From Chinchilla lanigera (Eukaryota > Chordata > Mammalia > Rodentia > Chinchillidae), in assembly GCF_000276665.1 (NCBI RefSeq), contig NW_004955518.1:2272811-2336810 (forward strand): 64,000 nucleotides of DNA. The letters run 5' to 3'. A model generated the notes under the pieces. It did no database searches and was not told the DNA's origin. It saw nothing but the letters and a program-made list of their open reading frames with translations. Positions 39,663 to 51,094 of this stretch are shown in pieces. Numbering within the stretch: position 1 is the stretch's first letter; every line of letters begins with the position of its first letter. Both the position numbers and the translations under genes were made by a program.

Positions 39663-40080
39663 TACACACACCTCATGCACCCAAAACAAACAGGATTTCC
39701 TAGGAGAGGCGCTCACTCTCCCAGCCCAAATGGGGTGCTGCTTCCATAGAGCTGTCCTCAAAATGGCTCAGTCAGACCCCCATTGACCACCTGGTCAGGC
39801 TGGGGTCCCAAATCCTCCACTGAGAGGTTCTCTTAGTCTGCTCATTTTTCATGTTCAGTTCAAGTGGCTTGCTTTTCGAGATTTTTCTGCACTCCTATCC
39901 TCTAACACTCCACACAGAAATGACCATTGCTCCTTAATGTCCCACTGTGTCCTGCACACTTGATTCCAACAGCATCCATCTTCTCGCTGGCTAGAAGTTC
40001 TTAAAAGGTGACTATCAGGCCCTATTCATATTTTGGTGCCAGTACCCCAAAGGCTATACTTACTGGCTGAAGGAATAAAT

Positions 40081-40220
40081 GGAGGAAGGAAGGAAGGAAG
40101 GAAGGACCGCCCCTCCTCTCCTCTCCTTTCCTTTCCTCTCCTCTCCTCTCCTCTCCTCTCCTTTGTTCTCCTCACCCCTCCCCTCCCCTCCTCTCCCCTC
40201 CCCTCCTCTCTTCTCTCTGC
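40081..40220. repeat. Purine (GGAA)n tract abutting a long pyrimidine (TCTCC)n tract
   Basis: About 25 bases of GGAA repeats are followed, after ACCGCC, by more than 100 bases of almost pure pyrimidine. Frames across it encode only low-complexity serine/proline/leucine. Confidence 0.9.
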
Positions 40221-41189
40221 CTCTTATCAACACTCTCTATTGTAATCAGTTTTGTCTCCAGGGTTGTCTTGGCCGCTGACTTTATAATCATGGATAAGTG
40301 ACTTCATGCTCTTGAGACTCTGCGTCCCCTTTCTGTAGGAAGGGATGAAACAGAGGCTGCTTAGAGACCCTCTCCTGCTCCTAGTGATGTGACTTTGTAG
40401 CTCTTCTTATCTGCTGGAACGGAAGAGCCTCGCATCCACACACTCTGTCCCAGGCACTCACCGAGTGCCAGGGCCCTAACTCTTGTATCCAGTTGATCAC
40501 TTAGTTCTCTCAGTCCTACACCTTTCACAACTCTAAATCCAACCCAACCCTCTCCCCACTGCCAGAATCTAGGTCACCATTTTTTCCCACAGACCTGTCT
40601 AGATCAGTGACTAAGCAAAGTGCTGTCTGATCCAAGTCCATCTGGTCTTACACAGAGCCTTAAACCCAGGCCTAAAGCCTCTTCTCTTGGTGACCTGCTT
40701 TGGGGAAGAGATGTCTGCAGAGCCTGCAAGGCTACCTCTAGTTCTGGATTTGCTATTGGAATTAAAAGAGCTTGGCTTCAGATTTTACAAGATATACAAG
40801 ATATACACAATCTTGTATATGATTTTGTTTTCTTTTCTCACATTCCTAGCCTTTCCAAATCTGAACTTTCTGGGAAGTCCCCCACTGCCTTGCTCACAGC
40901 AGACAAATCTGGTTAGGAGGAAGGATGTTCAGTTTCCCACCAACTGTAAACCCGTGTGCATTGCACCCCCCCCACACACACACACACTTTTTTTGCCCTC
41001 GCTCTGAGACTTGGTTGATTCCTGCGCCTGTGTTGCGGCTCCAGTTTTTGTGGTTCTTCAGAGGATCTTGGCATTTATCTCTATGACTTGTGCAAATGTC
41101 TCCCATCTTTTCTTTTTTCCTTGATCCCTTATCTAGTTGTTTCTTTCACTCAAAGCTGAGTGAGTGCCTTTTAACTTTTTTTATTTTTT

Positions 41190-41332
41190 TATTTTTCATT
41201 TTTTTAAGGCAGGGTCTTGCTATGCTTCGAACTCACTATGCAGCCGAGGCTGGCTTAGAACTCATGGTGATCCTCCTGCCTCAGCCTCCCAAGTACAGGG
41301 ATTAGAGGTATGCACCACCATGCCCAGTGACT
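41190..41332 (-). mobile_element. B1-type SINE, reverse
   Basis: A T-rich start, GGCAGGGTCTTGCTATGC, CCTCCTGCCTCAGCCTCCCA and CACCACCATGCCCAGTG read as reversed B1. Confidence 0.8.
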
Positions 41333-41894
41333 GAGTGCCTTAAAACTGCTGGTTTCTATTCACTAATTCCCTCTCACCTCCCATGCATTGTGCAGCCCCC
41401 TGCAATTAGGCTTCTTCTCCAGCCCTTCAGGCTCACCACGTATTCCTGCTACCAGACCTCATGGACAATTCCTGCCTTTAATCTGCTCTGGCATCTCTCA
41501 AGCTCATCACAGTGTCACCCGCTCACATCTCCTGGGCTTCCCTGCTCCATGGCCGGCCTCTCTCACCCATGGTGATTCTTCCTCAGCCTTCACTGCGGGT
41601 TACCCGGCAGCCAGCTTTGCCCAGGTTCTATCCGAGGACTCCTCCTGGACTGTATTTTTCCAGAGACACACACCCACCTAAGGGCTCCCCACCACTTGCA
41701 GTCATTTGTTACTTCACAACAGGGATGGTCTGAGAGCAGGAAAAAGATCTGTATTCAGTGGGAACTCCCTAGTTTGCAAGGCACAGCAAATCTAGCTTAA
41801 ACTAGTTCAGAGACAAGAGGGATGTCCAGGGTGTAGATCTGGCTTCAGATTCAGATGATGACAGAGATCAAATGATGTCACACAGACCCAGCTT

Positions 41895-41898
<4 letters not shown>

Positions 41899-41930
<32 letters not shown>

Positions 41931-42011
41931 TTTTCCGGTACCGGGAATCAAACTCAAGACCTTGCACTTGCCAGGCAGGCGCTGTGCCACTGAGCTAAAT
42001 CCCCAGCCCCA
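41899..42011 (-). mobile_element. ID SINE with perfect 15-bp target duplication and long A tail
   Basis: A reverse-oriented ID with a T-run of about 30 bases on the + strand, CCGGTACCGGGA, then the tRNA-like body. AGACCCAGCTTTCTT flanks it at 41884-41898 and 42012-42026. Confidence 0.9.
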
Positions 42012-43129
42012 AGACCCAGCTTTCTTGCAAATGCCTCTGTCTTCCGCATCTGTGCAGTGGCTCCTGCAGGATCGGCAAACTTCTCTTTGTAGCTGCAGCG
42101 GTTTCAACGGTTTTGTTGTCAAACTGCCAGTCCTAACAGAGAAGGAGGGAGGAGGCGGAGGGAAGAAGGGAGGCTGAGACAAGATTGTGACTCTGGACCA
42201 GGCTGGAGCCCTGTGGCCAGGCATGTGGCACGTATTAATTAGGGCCATTTCAGATGCCACACAGTTTCCCAAAGGCAAGAGGGAAAATCAAGTGCTGGCA
42301 GCCAGCAGCAAGTGGTACAACACCCGCCCTGTTCAGACAGGTCTGTAGTGAGACAACAGCTTCCTCTCCGAAGCTGCATGTGCCTCTCTTCCCTCAGGTA
42401 CTCACTTTCCAGACAGAATTAATTTTGCCTCCTCAGTTCCCACAACACTTCAGAGTACAGTGTGTAATAATTTGCAATATTATCGGCCTTGGCTCCCTAA
42501 CTAGGGCATATCAAGGCAGAAGTTGTTTCTAGTTCCATACCCACAGCGAGAGAACTCCCTATGCTGGTACATTCTGGGTACTTAATAACTATGGTATGCT
42601 TCGCAAACGAATGACTAGTATCATCTATAGAAACGTTTACCCCTCCAGCACTGGTTTTTCTGGGCTAAGGGCTGTGATGTGGGCGTGGGGAGTGTAGCTG
42701 TCTCCTCTGTGCTGCAGATTCATTTGGTGCCATGCTGGTAAGAGAGAAGCGCACAGGATTTGCCATGCTGGGTATTCGGTTAGGGATCTTCTGACTCAAT
42801 TTGCTCCTACTCTTCCCTTTGTGCTTTCTTAAAGGACACAGAATTCCACCGGTCTGAGTTTATAGCTTGGAAAGCGCTTGGGGCAGGACCCTGCCCATGA
42901 CTATTGGCTAAAGGGGCTGGGAGTCACATGCAGGCCCCAAACTGTGCCTCCACTTGCACTGAGGGGAGATAGAATGCCAGCTTTGGGGTAACCACAAGCC
43001 CAGACAAGCGCCACATGTCATGAAGGAGCTGCTGTCTTTTGAAAACAGACAAAATAGTGCTTAGAGCCACAGACTTTGCTGTGGGACATGTGTGATACTG
43101 ATTTGCATCACACTTACTCATTCTTTAAA

Positions 43130-43270
43130 CTAGACTTTGCAAGTGACTTATTATCTCTTCTGTAATATGGGTTGGTGGCACTTTCTGCACGGGGCTGGTG
43201 TGAGGGATAAATGAGACACTGTCTTGAAAGTGCTTCGCACTCAGGAAATGTTCAATACGTGTAATAATGA
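43130..43270 (+). mobile_element. MIR-like SINE fragment
   Basis: TCTTCTGTAATATGGGTTGG, GGGATAAATGAGACACTGTC and GCACTCAGGAAATGTTCAAT resemble the downstream half of MIR. Confidence 0.55.
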
Positions 43271-46200
43271 GATGGATCCATATGCATTTACATCTATAAC
43301 GGTGAATGCTCATCTTGGTGCATTTTCAACTGCTTGGATCTATGAAGTAAAATAAAACCCCACAGTTATGAGACCAAGATGTAATCATTTTCTTCCTTAA
43401 GGGTCCAAACTTTGAATTATAAAGGACAATTCCGTGAAGGAAGGCATAATATTTTAAGAATCAGCTGTTATAATATGGCTTGGAACACAACCTCAAGTGC
43501 CTCCTTGGGTCAGGTGTGGAGCTGTATGCATGGGGCATGCTTGGAAACTGACAGTGTGCGGGTGTCACAGGCATGGCGGGGTTGTGGCTGGAGGGCCGCA
43601 CCTGCGCCAAGGAAATAGCAGTCAGGACTCAGCAGCAGCTGTCATGAGGCACTACAGACTCAAAGTTGCTAGAACTCGAACAGTACCCCAGTTTCAGAAG
43701 GGATGTCACCAATTCACTTTTAAAAAGGTCTGAAAGCCAGCTATCAGTGGCCCTGATATGACCCAAGAATGACCAGATTGTGACCTCTCACCTCAACTAA
43801 CTTTGCCACTGGTGCTCCTCAAAATGAGTTAAACTTTACAATTTTAGCAGGCTGATTTCTCACTGCACTGAAGTATTTTTCTAAACTCTTAGGAAAATAA
43901 TCCATTCCTACCACATAGGAAAGCAATTGTTTTCCACAACTTTGCCAAAAATTATTCTTCCTGTGCTATTTAGTTTACAGCTTCTTCAAAGTCAACCGCA
44001 AGATTTACCTTTTACCTTTCACCTACTTACTGCTCCACGGTTCTGATATGTGGAATTTTCAGTGTGCTAATCTGCAGGGATATCACTTCATAATATTGTT
44101 TCATGTATTTCACATTTGTGTATCAGTTAATGTATAGATTCAAAAATGTATTTTGAAAGCAACAGAAATTTGTTTCTTGCTGTCTTACAACAGTCCTGAG
44201 TAGTTCCAGGTTGGAGCAATGGGGGAGGGCTCTGTTCCAGCCAGTCACCCAGTGGCCCAGAATGGTAAGGCTCTGCCGCTGTCCAACACAAGGTTTTCAA
44301 AGTGGCTATAGTCGTCTCTAATGAGTTGCCTGGAGAGAAACAAGCGTGGAGGAGTATGCAGGGGAAGTTTTGGCTTCCCCAGGTATGGCTGTGGCTCCCT
44401 AACGTCTGGAGAGCTATGAACTAAGACAAAGTATCTCCTCTCCATCCACACTGCACAGCGGTGGGCACAGCAGTTGCAGAGACTCCCATGGGAGACATAC
44501 GATAGGCCCAAATCCTCAGCAACTATGGAGCCCTGATGGACAGGGATGGAAAAGACCCCTGCTCTGGCAGTCGGGGAGCCACTGCCAGGGTCTTTGATTA
44601 GACCCTGCTTCTTTTTTCTGGGCACATCGTTCTCCACCCTGTGGGGAGTTTCTCTTGTCCAGTATTTCCCAGGGCCACAAATGCAATGGGTGATGGGAAA
44701 AATGTTCTTCTTGGGAGCTAGACAGCTTTCAACACCCACTTCGCACACTTCCAGCTCTTGAACGTTTGGGGCCTGAACACTTTTCAAAGGTTCCAACAAA
44801 GTTTTGTTGTTTTTAAGTCTGGACTGGCTTGTGTTTTCCTTGGCAGTAAAAGTTTCTCAAAAACCTAGGAGAAGTCTCCCTTTTCTGTTTATAATCAATT
44901 CAGTGTGTCAGTAGCAGGAGCTGAAACATTTTTCTGCACATGCTTAATTTTTATTATTTCCTCTCTCTTGACTTTCCCGAAGCAGAAGTGACCACTTAGA
45001 AATCATAGAAAACAAAAGGCCTGCACGGAGTCATACCCTTTGTCTGATCTTTGCTAACGAAGCACCCTGCCTAATTGAAAAGTTTAATGGGCCTTTACTG
45101 ATTTTTTAGTCTTATTTTCAATTCTTTGGGGTCCAGAAGCAATAGGTTTTTCCATGGCTACAAAGCCCCAAATTTTTGCATGTTTCCCTTTTCCTCTATA
45201 TTTAAAATTGATTTTTTCCTGAGATCACTTTTCTCTCAAGAAACCCAGGAAAGGTAACCCAGTGGAGTTTCCTGCTGAGGAGTGAGGAGTAACGGCTCTC
45301 CATATTCTGGCTCCTCAGTTACACACGAGGCACGTGGGCCACCTTATTGCAGGTGAGTTTTAGAAAATGTTTTGTTGCTTCACAGTGTGGAATTCAACCT
45401 CTCTAGGCTTCAACAGTTTCATCACTACCACCATCACTGTCAATACCGTAGGATGTAGGTAGTCAGACAGCAGCTCTCCCACTTTCAACGTACTGTACTC
45501 ATTTCCATATTAGCCAAGGTTTGCCGCTTAGGAGAAGGTTCTAAAATGCCTAGTGGTGGAACCCTCTTGCTCATGAAACTGTGCTGTTGGATTTGGGTTA
45601 GTGGAGGATTACACTCCACTTTAGCCATTCTGGATCCCAAGTTGGAAAGGCTGTGATATCTCCACAGTCACCAGTTCTTCTCCATCCCAGGAGGGAAAGG
45701 GAAAGCACATAGCAGATCATTGGGAACGGTTTTCTTACAGGCTAACTTGGGAGTGTTTTGTCACTTCAGTGCTCATCTATTTATTGAACCTTGGACTTAC
45801 CTGCTTTTAACAGTGAAAGTCCTACTTTCTGGGAATACCCTAAATTCCTGGGCAAACCAGTATAGTTGGTCACCCCGAAAGCCTCCGTCATACTCTTGCT
45901 CAAGGAAGGACTCTAAATCTTCTGTTTTTTTGATCTTCTAGTTTAAATGACTATAAACCACGTATCAGGGCATGAGATGAATATACTTACGCAACAATGG
46001 GGCAGATTATTTTCATCAAAATATGATGTGGTGGAAATCTGAGGCGTGATGCAACCTTGTAGCACACCCACTTGCAAACAGTCTTGGTGCCTGCACTGTG
46101 AGTCAGCTTTATCATGAATGCAGTGCTAAGATCATACTACCACAAGGAAGTGCTACCCAGTTAACAAGAGCTCTTAAGAGAATTCCCAGAAATATTTTTT

Positions 46201-46848
46201 TGCCAGATTCACCAGAGAAGGAACAATAAATAATTCAGATATTGTATCACAGAAGGCAAATTGTGCCAGTAAACAAGTGCCCTCATTTATCTTAAAGGCA
46301 GCTGGGTGAGCGCTCCTTGAGGACAGGGACTGTGGCTTATTCACTGTATTTGCCTCCACCGTGTAGAAGATATTCAATAAACACACAAGGTGGCAGGTAG
46401 CCTGTACCCACTTTCTCTCATCAAAAATGTTTTTCGGATTCGTCTTGCTTTGAGCTGCTGCCCAGGGCAGAAGGCTGGTCCTTGAGATCTGCACAAGATA
46501 GAAAGCAGGCACAACAGCGTGAGGCATGTAGGTTTATCTGCGTAGTAGGTGTGCTTCCACTTGGTCTGCACAGCATCTAGAAGACAGCAATTTCCAGGTA
46601 GAGCCCTAAAATTCCAGATCTTGAAAAACTGGAAATTCTGGCAACATGATGTTTGAATTCCCACATGGCAGCAACTGGATGGAGCCTAGGGGTAGCTGCC
46701 CTGTCCCTGATGGAGCCTCTGCTCTCCAACTGCCAGTCACTATACATCCTACTGCCTTACCCTCACTCACACAAGGAACACCCCTGTCATCTGTCATAGC
46801 TGGTAGACATTGGTGTCTGAAATACATGATTTAGAGCACAGATCCTGA

Positions 46849-46915
46849 CCTAAGGGTGTAGCTCAGATCTAAATGCTTGCCTAACATGCATGAGGTCCTG
46901 GGTTCAATAGTAGCC
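46849..46915 (+). mobile_element. Degraded ID-like SINE
   Basis: GGGTGTAGCTCAGATC, GCTTGCCTAACATGCATGAG and GTCCTGGGTTCAATAG follow the ID order with changes. Confidence 0.6.
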
Positions 46916-47334
46916 CTGTGGGCAGGGCCCCATTACAAATCTCAGTGGCTTCAAGACTGCAGCACTGCTTTACATAGAGACTTTCTCCATAATGAAATAA
47001 TTTAAGATATATTTTCCCCATCTGAAATCATTTACTTCTGCCAATATCATTTTCAAACAGTTTCCAATTTCCTTAATTCACATCAGTGAATCAGCTGTCA
47101 TTTGGTATTATTTCTTAGAATGGTACTTTTCTGTCCATATTCTAAAGGACATTTTTCTTTCTTCCTATTTGTGCTTTCATAGTAACGTTTAAACAGCCCC
47201 TAGTATCAGATGCTATATCTGATGAGGCTGGCATAACTTTATTCCTATGAAAAATATAAAATCACACACAAACATATCATTCAAAATAATAGGAGGCTAA
47301 CACTCTTTGAAGAGTTACTCCAAAAGCATCTTGG

Positions 47335-47470
47335 GGCCTACTGCCTTCCAGCATTAGCCTTCCAATACCCTTGTGAAGGTATTTAAGCATGAGGAAACAG
47401 ACGCCAGCAAGTAACTTGCCTGAGATCACTGAGCTAGTAACTGCAGAGCCAGGATTAAAACCAAATTAAT
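47335..47470 (+). mobile_element. MIR SINE fragment
   Basis: AGCATGAGGAAACAGACGCC, GTAACTTGCCTGAGATCACT and GCAGAGCCAGGATTAAAACC fit the MIR consensus order. Confidence 0.65.
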
Positions 47471-49649
47471 TTTGGTCCAAGAAGTTAAGTGAACAAACAC
47501 ACACATCACACATATATCCCTCCTCCAAAGGTCAGAGGAATAAAATTAAGTAATTGTGGGACATGGAGCATTGTAGCATCCAAGGCAGGACAGATTCCTT
47601 GTGACCTTTAGTTTACAAATGGGAAGCAGGTCTGAAGGGTTCCATTCCTCATCCAAAGGTCAGGCGGCCGGTTCCAGTAGGGCCTGCACTGGCCAGGAAG
47701 CCAGGAACCTCACACCCGGCCCCAGATTTCGCCCACATAACTGCCAGCTCAGGGACCTCACTGCCCCATCGGCTTCCGTGTTCTAATGGTACTCCTCCAT
47801 TTCCCAGCCATTTTATCTAAAAGGAAGAGAAAGCTTCATTTTTTTCTGCCCCTATTTCTAATCTTAATACTGTCATTGCTGGTGGAACAGATCTGAAGTT
47901 GACATCTAAAAGCAGTCCTGTCGGCAGGCCGTAACAGCTTCAACTACTTATGTAACATGAGCGCCAGTAGTGTTTGCATTTGAAATTCATTTCATTTCTA
48001 ATTTCAATTATAATGAACTTCTATATATATGCCTTGTGTAAAGTTAAAACTGATTCTGGTATGACATTCATCACATTGAGAAGTCAATTTTTGCTGTTTT
48101 AAAGTATGCAAAAAAAAAAGTTACTGAACTGTAAACATTGTTAATGTGAACTAGAAAGCCAACATTCATTAAAATCATGTTTCTGGTTCTCCTTCACTGA
48201 ACAGCAGTCTGTCTTGTAGTTGCTGATGTCATGAACATCAGGGCTCCTACAACATTCCAGTCCCTTTATAAACTGTTCCTGCTCCATAGAACAAAAGTGA
48301 TATAATTAATTATGTAATAATCCACAGGCTGACAAGGCTTAGTCAGGTCTGTAAGGAGCAAACTGCCTTTTCAAATCACTAAACGTGCTTAAATGTGTCA
48401 ACCACTTAAAAGCATGTTTAATAATTACTAAAATAAGGAACATGTATAAAAAATCTTTTGATTTTAATAAATCATTACTTCACATACAATATTCAGCTAC
48501 CAAAATTTCATGAGCGTTAAGCATAGAGACTCAAAGGCCTATTAAACAATGGAGAAGTGATGGAGGTTTCTTGAATATTCCACAACTACCACCTACAGTA
48601 TCAAGGAACTTCATTAAGAACATAAAAGATGAAATGCCTAGGGATTTCTAGCCACTACAGTTTTCTTTTTAAAGGAAATATAATTACTATGTATCCCTTT
48701 ATTTAGGCTGAAGTTATCTAATACAATAATGATTTTTTCAAGTCCTCTCCAAACTTCCCAAACACCTTCATGCCCACTGCCACCAGCTTATGGTGGTCAG
48801 CAGTTCAGTTTCAATACTTCCGTTTTATAAGAGGCACATTAAATTTTTTTCAGGAAGTTCTGATGTTCACTGCACCTATCAATCTGCCACCAGCTCTACT
48901 AGAGAAATGAAAGATTTGAAAAGTTAAGTCTTTGTCCTGCAAGGACTTAGATAAGGCATAGAGCTTGCACATGCCTGACTCCCATTTGGCAGAGGGCTAT
49001 TGATGAGGTGCTGGGGAGATTACAGAGCCAAGTCCACCCTGCCACTCGCTTACTGACATTGCACCTACAGCAGGTAGGTCCTCCCAGGCTCACTCCACTT
49101 GTTTTTGGACTCCAGTATGTTTTAAACTTTGACCTATTTGACAGTCTTACAGAATTTAACTGGGAGGGACTACCTTGATCATCAGGCCCCACCTCAAATC
49201 TACTACAGGCAACTCCTGGCATATGTGTACTTGGCTAAAACAAACTACTAGCACAGGAACTAGAAACTCATTTCATCCTATGAAAGACCTCTCAACCAAA
49301 GTAATGGAGTTCTTGTAGGGGAAATCAGCTTCTCTTAATTTCCATCTTCTGGTTCTAGAGCTATTTGGATTATACACAGAATAAGGATTATTCAATACAC
49401 ATTGGAAAATTACAATCTTCATGGACTTCCAGAACTTGAATGCCACAGGGAAATCTAAGATAGTATCTTTAGTCCTCTTCGGCCCATAGGGGCGAAACAA
49501 CTCATCTACATCACGTAATAGTTAAAAGCGAGCTGTCTCCTCCCATCTCCTCTCCCTGACAGAACAATTCCGCGTGGACTTCCTTTACTTCTACAGTCAA
49601 ATCACAAGTACCCCTACTTTGTGCAGCCCTTCCACTTCCTTTCAGGGTG

Positions 49650-49703
49650 GTACTGGCCACACTGCCTAACCTTACAGGAAAGGTTAGGCAGTGTGGCCGG
49701 TAC
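49650..49703. repeat. Near-perfect 24-bp inverted repeat (hairpin) beyond the TSC22D1 poly(A) site
   Basis: Arms 49650-49673 and 49680-49703 pair at every position except 49654/49699, a T-G wobble in a + strand RNA, around the six-base loop ACAGGA. It starts about 54 bases past the predicted TSC22D1 cleavage site. It matches no repeat family I recognise. Confidence 0.9.
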
Positions 49704-49756
49704 AGCTGTGGAAATGACTGTCATTATCTTAACACTGTAATACAGAAACACTTGGT

Positions 49757-50836
49757 TATCAACATTTTATATGCTTTATTGAAAGTTGACAAGTACAACA
49801 GTTAAATACAGGGACACCTTACAACTGTGTACCAAACATGCACAGAAACATATCCATATAACTACTATACAGGTAATATGCAGAATCCTATGGGGAAATC
49901 AATTCATTAGTTAGAATTGATCACTTTTCAAAGTATTCAACCAGCTCAATCAAAAAACTTCAGAGAACAGGGATTTACTTTAGATATTCAGCAGCTACAT
50001 TTCAGATTACACCAAATGACTAACTGTGCCAAATTCTTAAAATTTCTTTAGGTGTGGTTTGTATTAGATAGTAGTTTTCATATAGATCTCTATATAAAAG
50101 ACAATCCACACCTCTTCAAACAGCCAATGAAACAGGTAAATTTCAAATCTGTACAGCCTAAATAGTAGTTACAATCCTCTACTGTACAAAATAGTTACAC
50201 TACATACACAAATATACAATAAGCAAAACAATCTTCATAGTAAGACAGCCTAGATTCCAGCTACCTATCACCATTTTCTCACCAATGCTTTGTGTTGTCT
50301 GCCGTTCCACAAAAAGAGGCACAGTACTTTTTTAAAAATGTGTTTGGGTGACAGTCATCAGTTTGTACGATAAACTGCAATCTCCCTCATTTGTCTCTTG
50401 CCTCCCTTTCAAGTTCTTCATGGTGGCAGGAGAGGAGAAAGCAAAGTCCAGTAAGGAGCCCCACTGCTTCCTGACCCCACGCAGTGAACTATGTGCAAGC
50501 ATGAGAGTGCACTCTTGGAAATGGGGTGGTCAGCTGGGAAGGGATGGAAGGCACTCGGCTCCTCAGCAATGAAACCATTCCTCCGGTATGTGCCAAACCG
50601 CACCCGGACATCCAAGCTAATTCTCTGATTAACCTTTAATTCACCCAGCTAAGTTTCTTCAACCCAAAAGCTTAGGAGTGCTTAATACTGGAAAAAAGAG
50701 ATAATGGCGTGTATCAGTCTCACGTCTCTTTTGCAGCAAGCAATGAAATCGGTGACTGTGGGCGTAGATTCTCCCTAGTACATCTCCGTCTGTTCAGATC
50801 AGATAGGAGCAGCCAGTTCCACGGGGACACATCTGC
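49757..50836 (-). other. TSC22D1: TSC22D1 3' untranslated region
   Basis: About 1.08 kb of AT-rich, repeat-free sequence between the stop codon and a canonical poly(A) signal. Several ATTTA pentamers on the transcribed strand suggest control of message stability. An ATTAAA near 50634-50639 could be a weak proximal poly(A) site. The end is inferred from the distal signal. Confidence 0.8.
49775..49780 (-). terminator. TSC22D1 distal poly(A) signal AATAAA
   Basis: A canonical hexamer on the transcribed strand about 1.06 kb past the stop, with GT-containing sequence 20-40 bases downstream. Cleavage is expected near 49757. Confidence 0.8.
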
Positions 50837-51094
50837 CTATGCAGTTGGTCCTGAGCCCTGGGACGCAGGCTGGGCGGGGGGCTGTGTGCTCCCCTGTGGC
50901 TGTGAGGTGGCAGGAGGGGAGCCAGTCTGCAGCTGGGCCTGGAACTGGGCGAGCTGCTCAGGACTGGCGAGTGTCTTCAGCAGATTGTTTTCCTGCTCCA
51001 ACTGGGAATTTTTCTCTATTAGTTCTTTGATTTGCTCTTTAAGGACCTCCACCTCCTCTCTAACTGCATACATCAAATGGCTCTTCACCAGATC
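50837..51094 (-). CDS. TSC22D1: TSC22D1 terminal coding exon (TSC box and leucine zipper)
   Basis: A TTTTTTCTTTCAG acceptor leads into [11 protein letters not shown], the TSC box, the leucine zipper and the P/Q/S-rich tail, with stop at 50837-50839. The open frame holds throughout. The tail has Ser replacing Thr at two places compared with the human protein as I know it, within ordinary divergence. Confidence 0.98.
   Translation of the reverse strand, partial: DLVKSHLMYAVREEVEVLKEQIKELIEKNSQLEQENNLLKTLASPEQLAQFQAQLQTGSPPATSQPQGSTQPPAQPASQGSGPTA

Larger units (their letters stand above)
19426..49756. other. Intergenic region between convergent SERP2 and TSC22D1
   Basis: About 30.3 kb without a supported protein-coding gene. 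It carries L1 3'-end fragments, ID, B1 and MIR SINEs, ERVL/MaLR LTRs and several microsatellites, listed separately. The longest chance frames (27742-28302 and 44245-44799 reverse, under 190 codons) match no family I know. A non-coding RNA gene is known in this interval in human, but nothing here proves one. Stretches near 38300-38700, 43700-45260 and 47900-48720 are AT-rich and free of recognised repeats. Confidence 0.7.

Noticed and set aside
40033..40279. Serine/leucine/proline-rich frames
   Set aside because: Produced by the TCTCC microsatellite.
44245..44799. 184-codon reverse frame downstream of TSC22D1
   Set aside because: No recognised domain, no homologous family I know and no splice or promoter context. 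The length is possible by chance in moderately GC-rich DNA.
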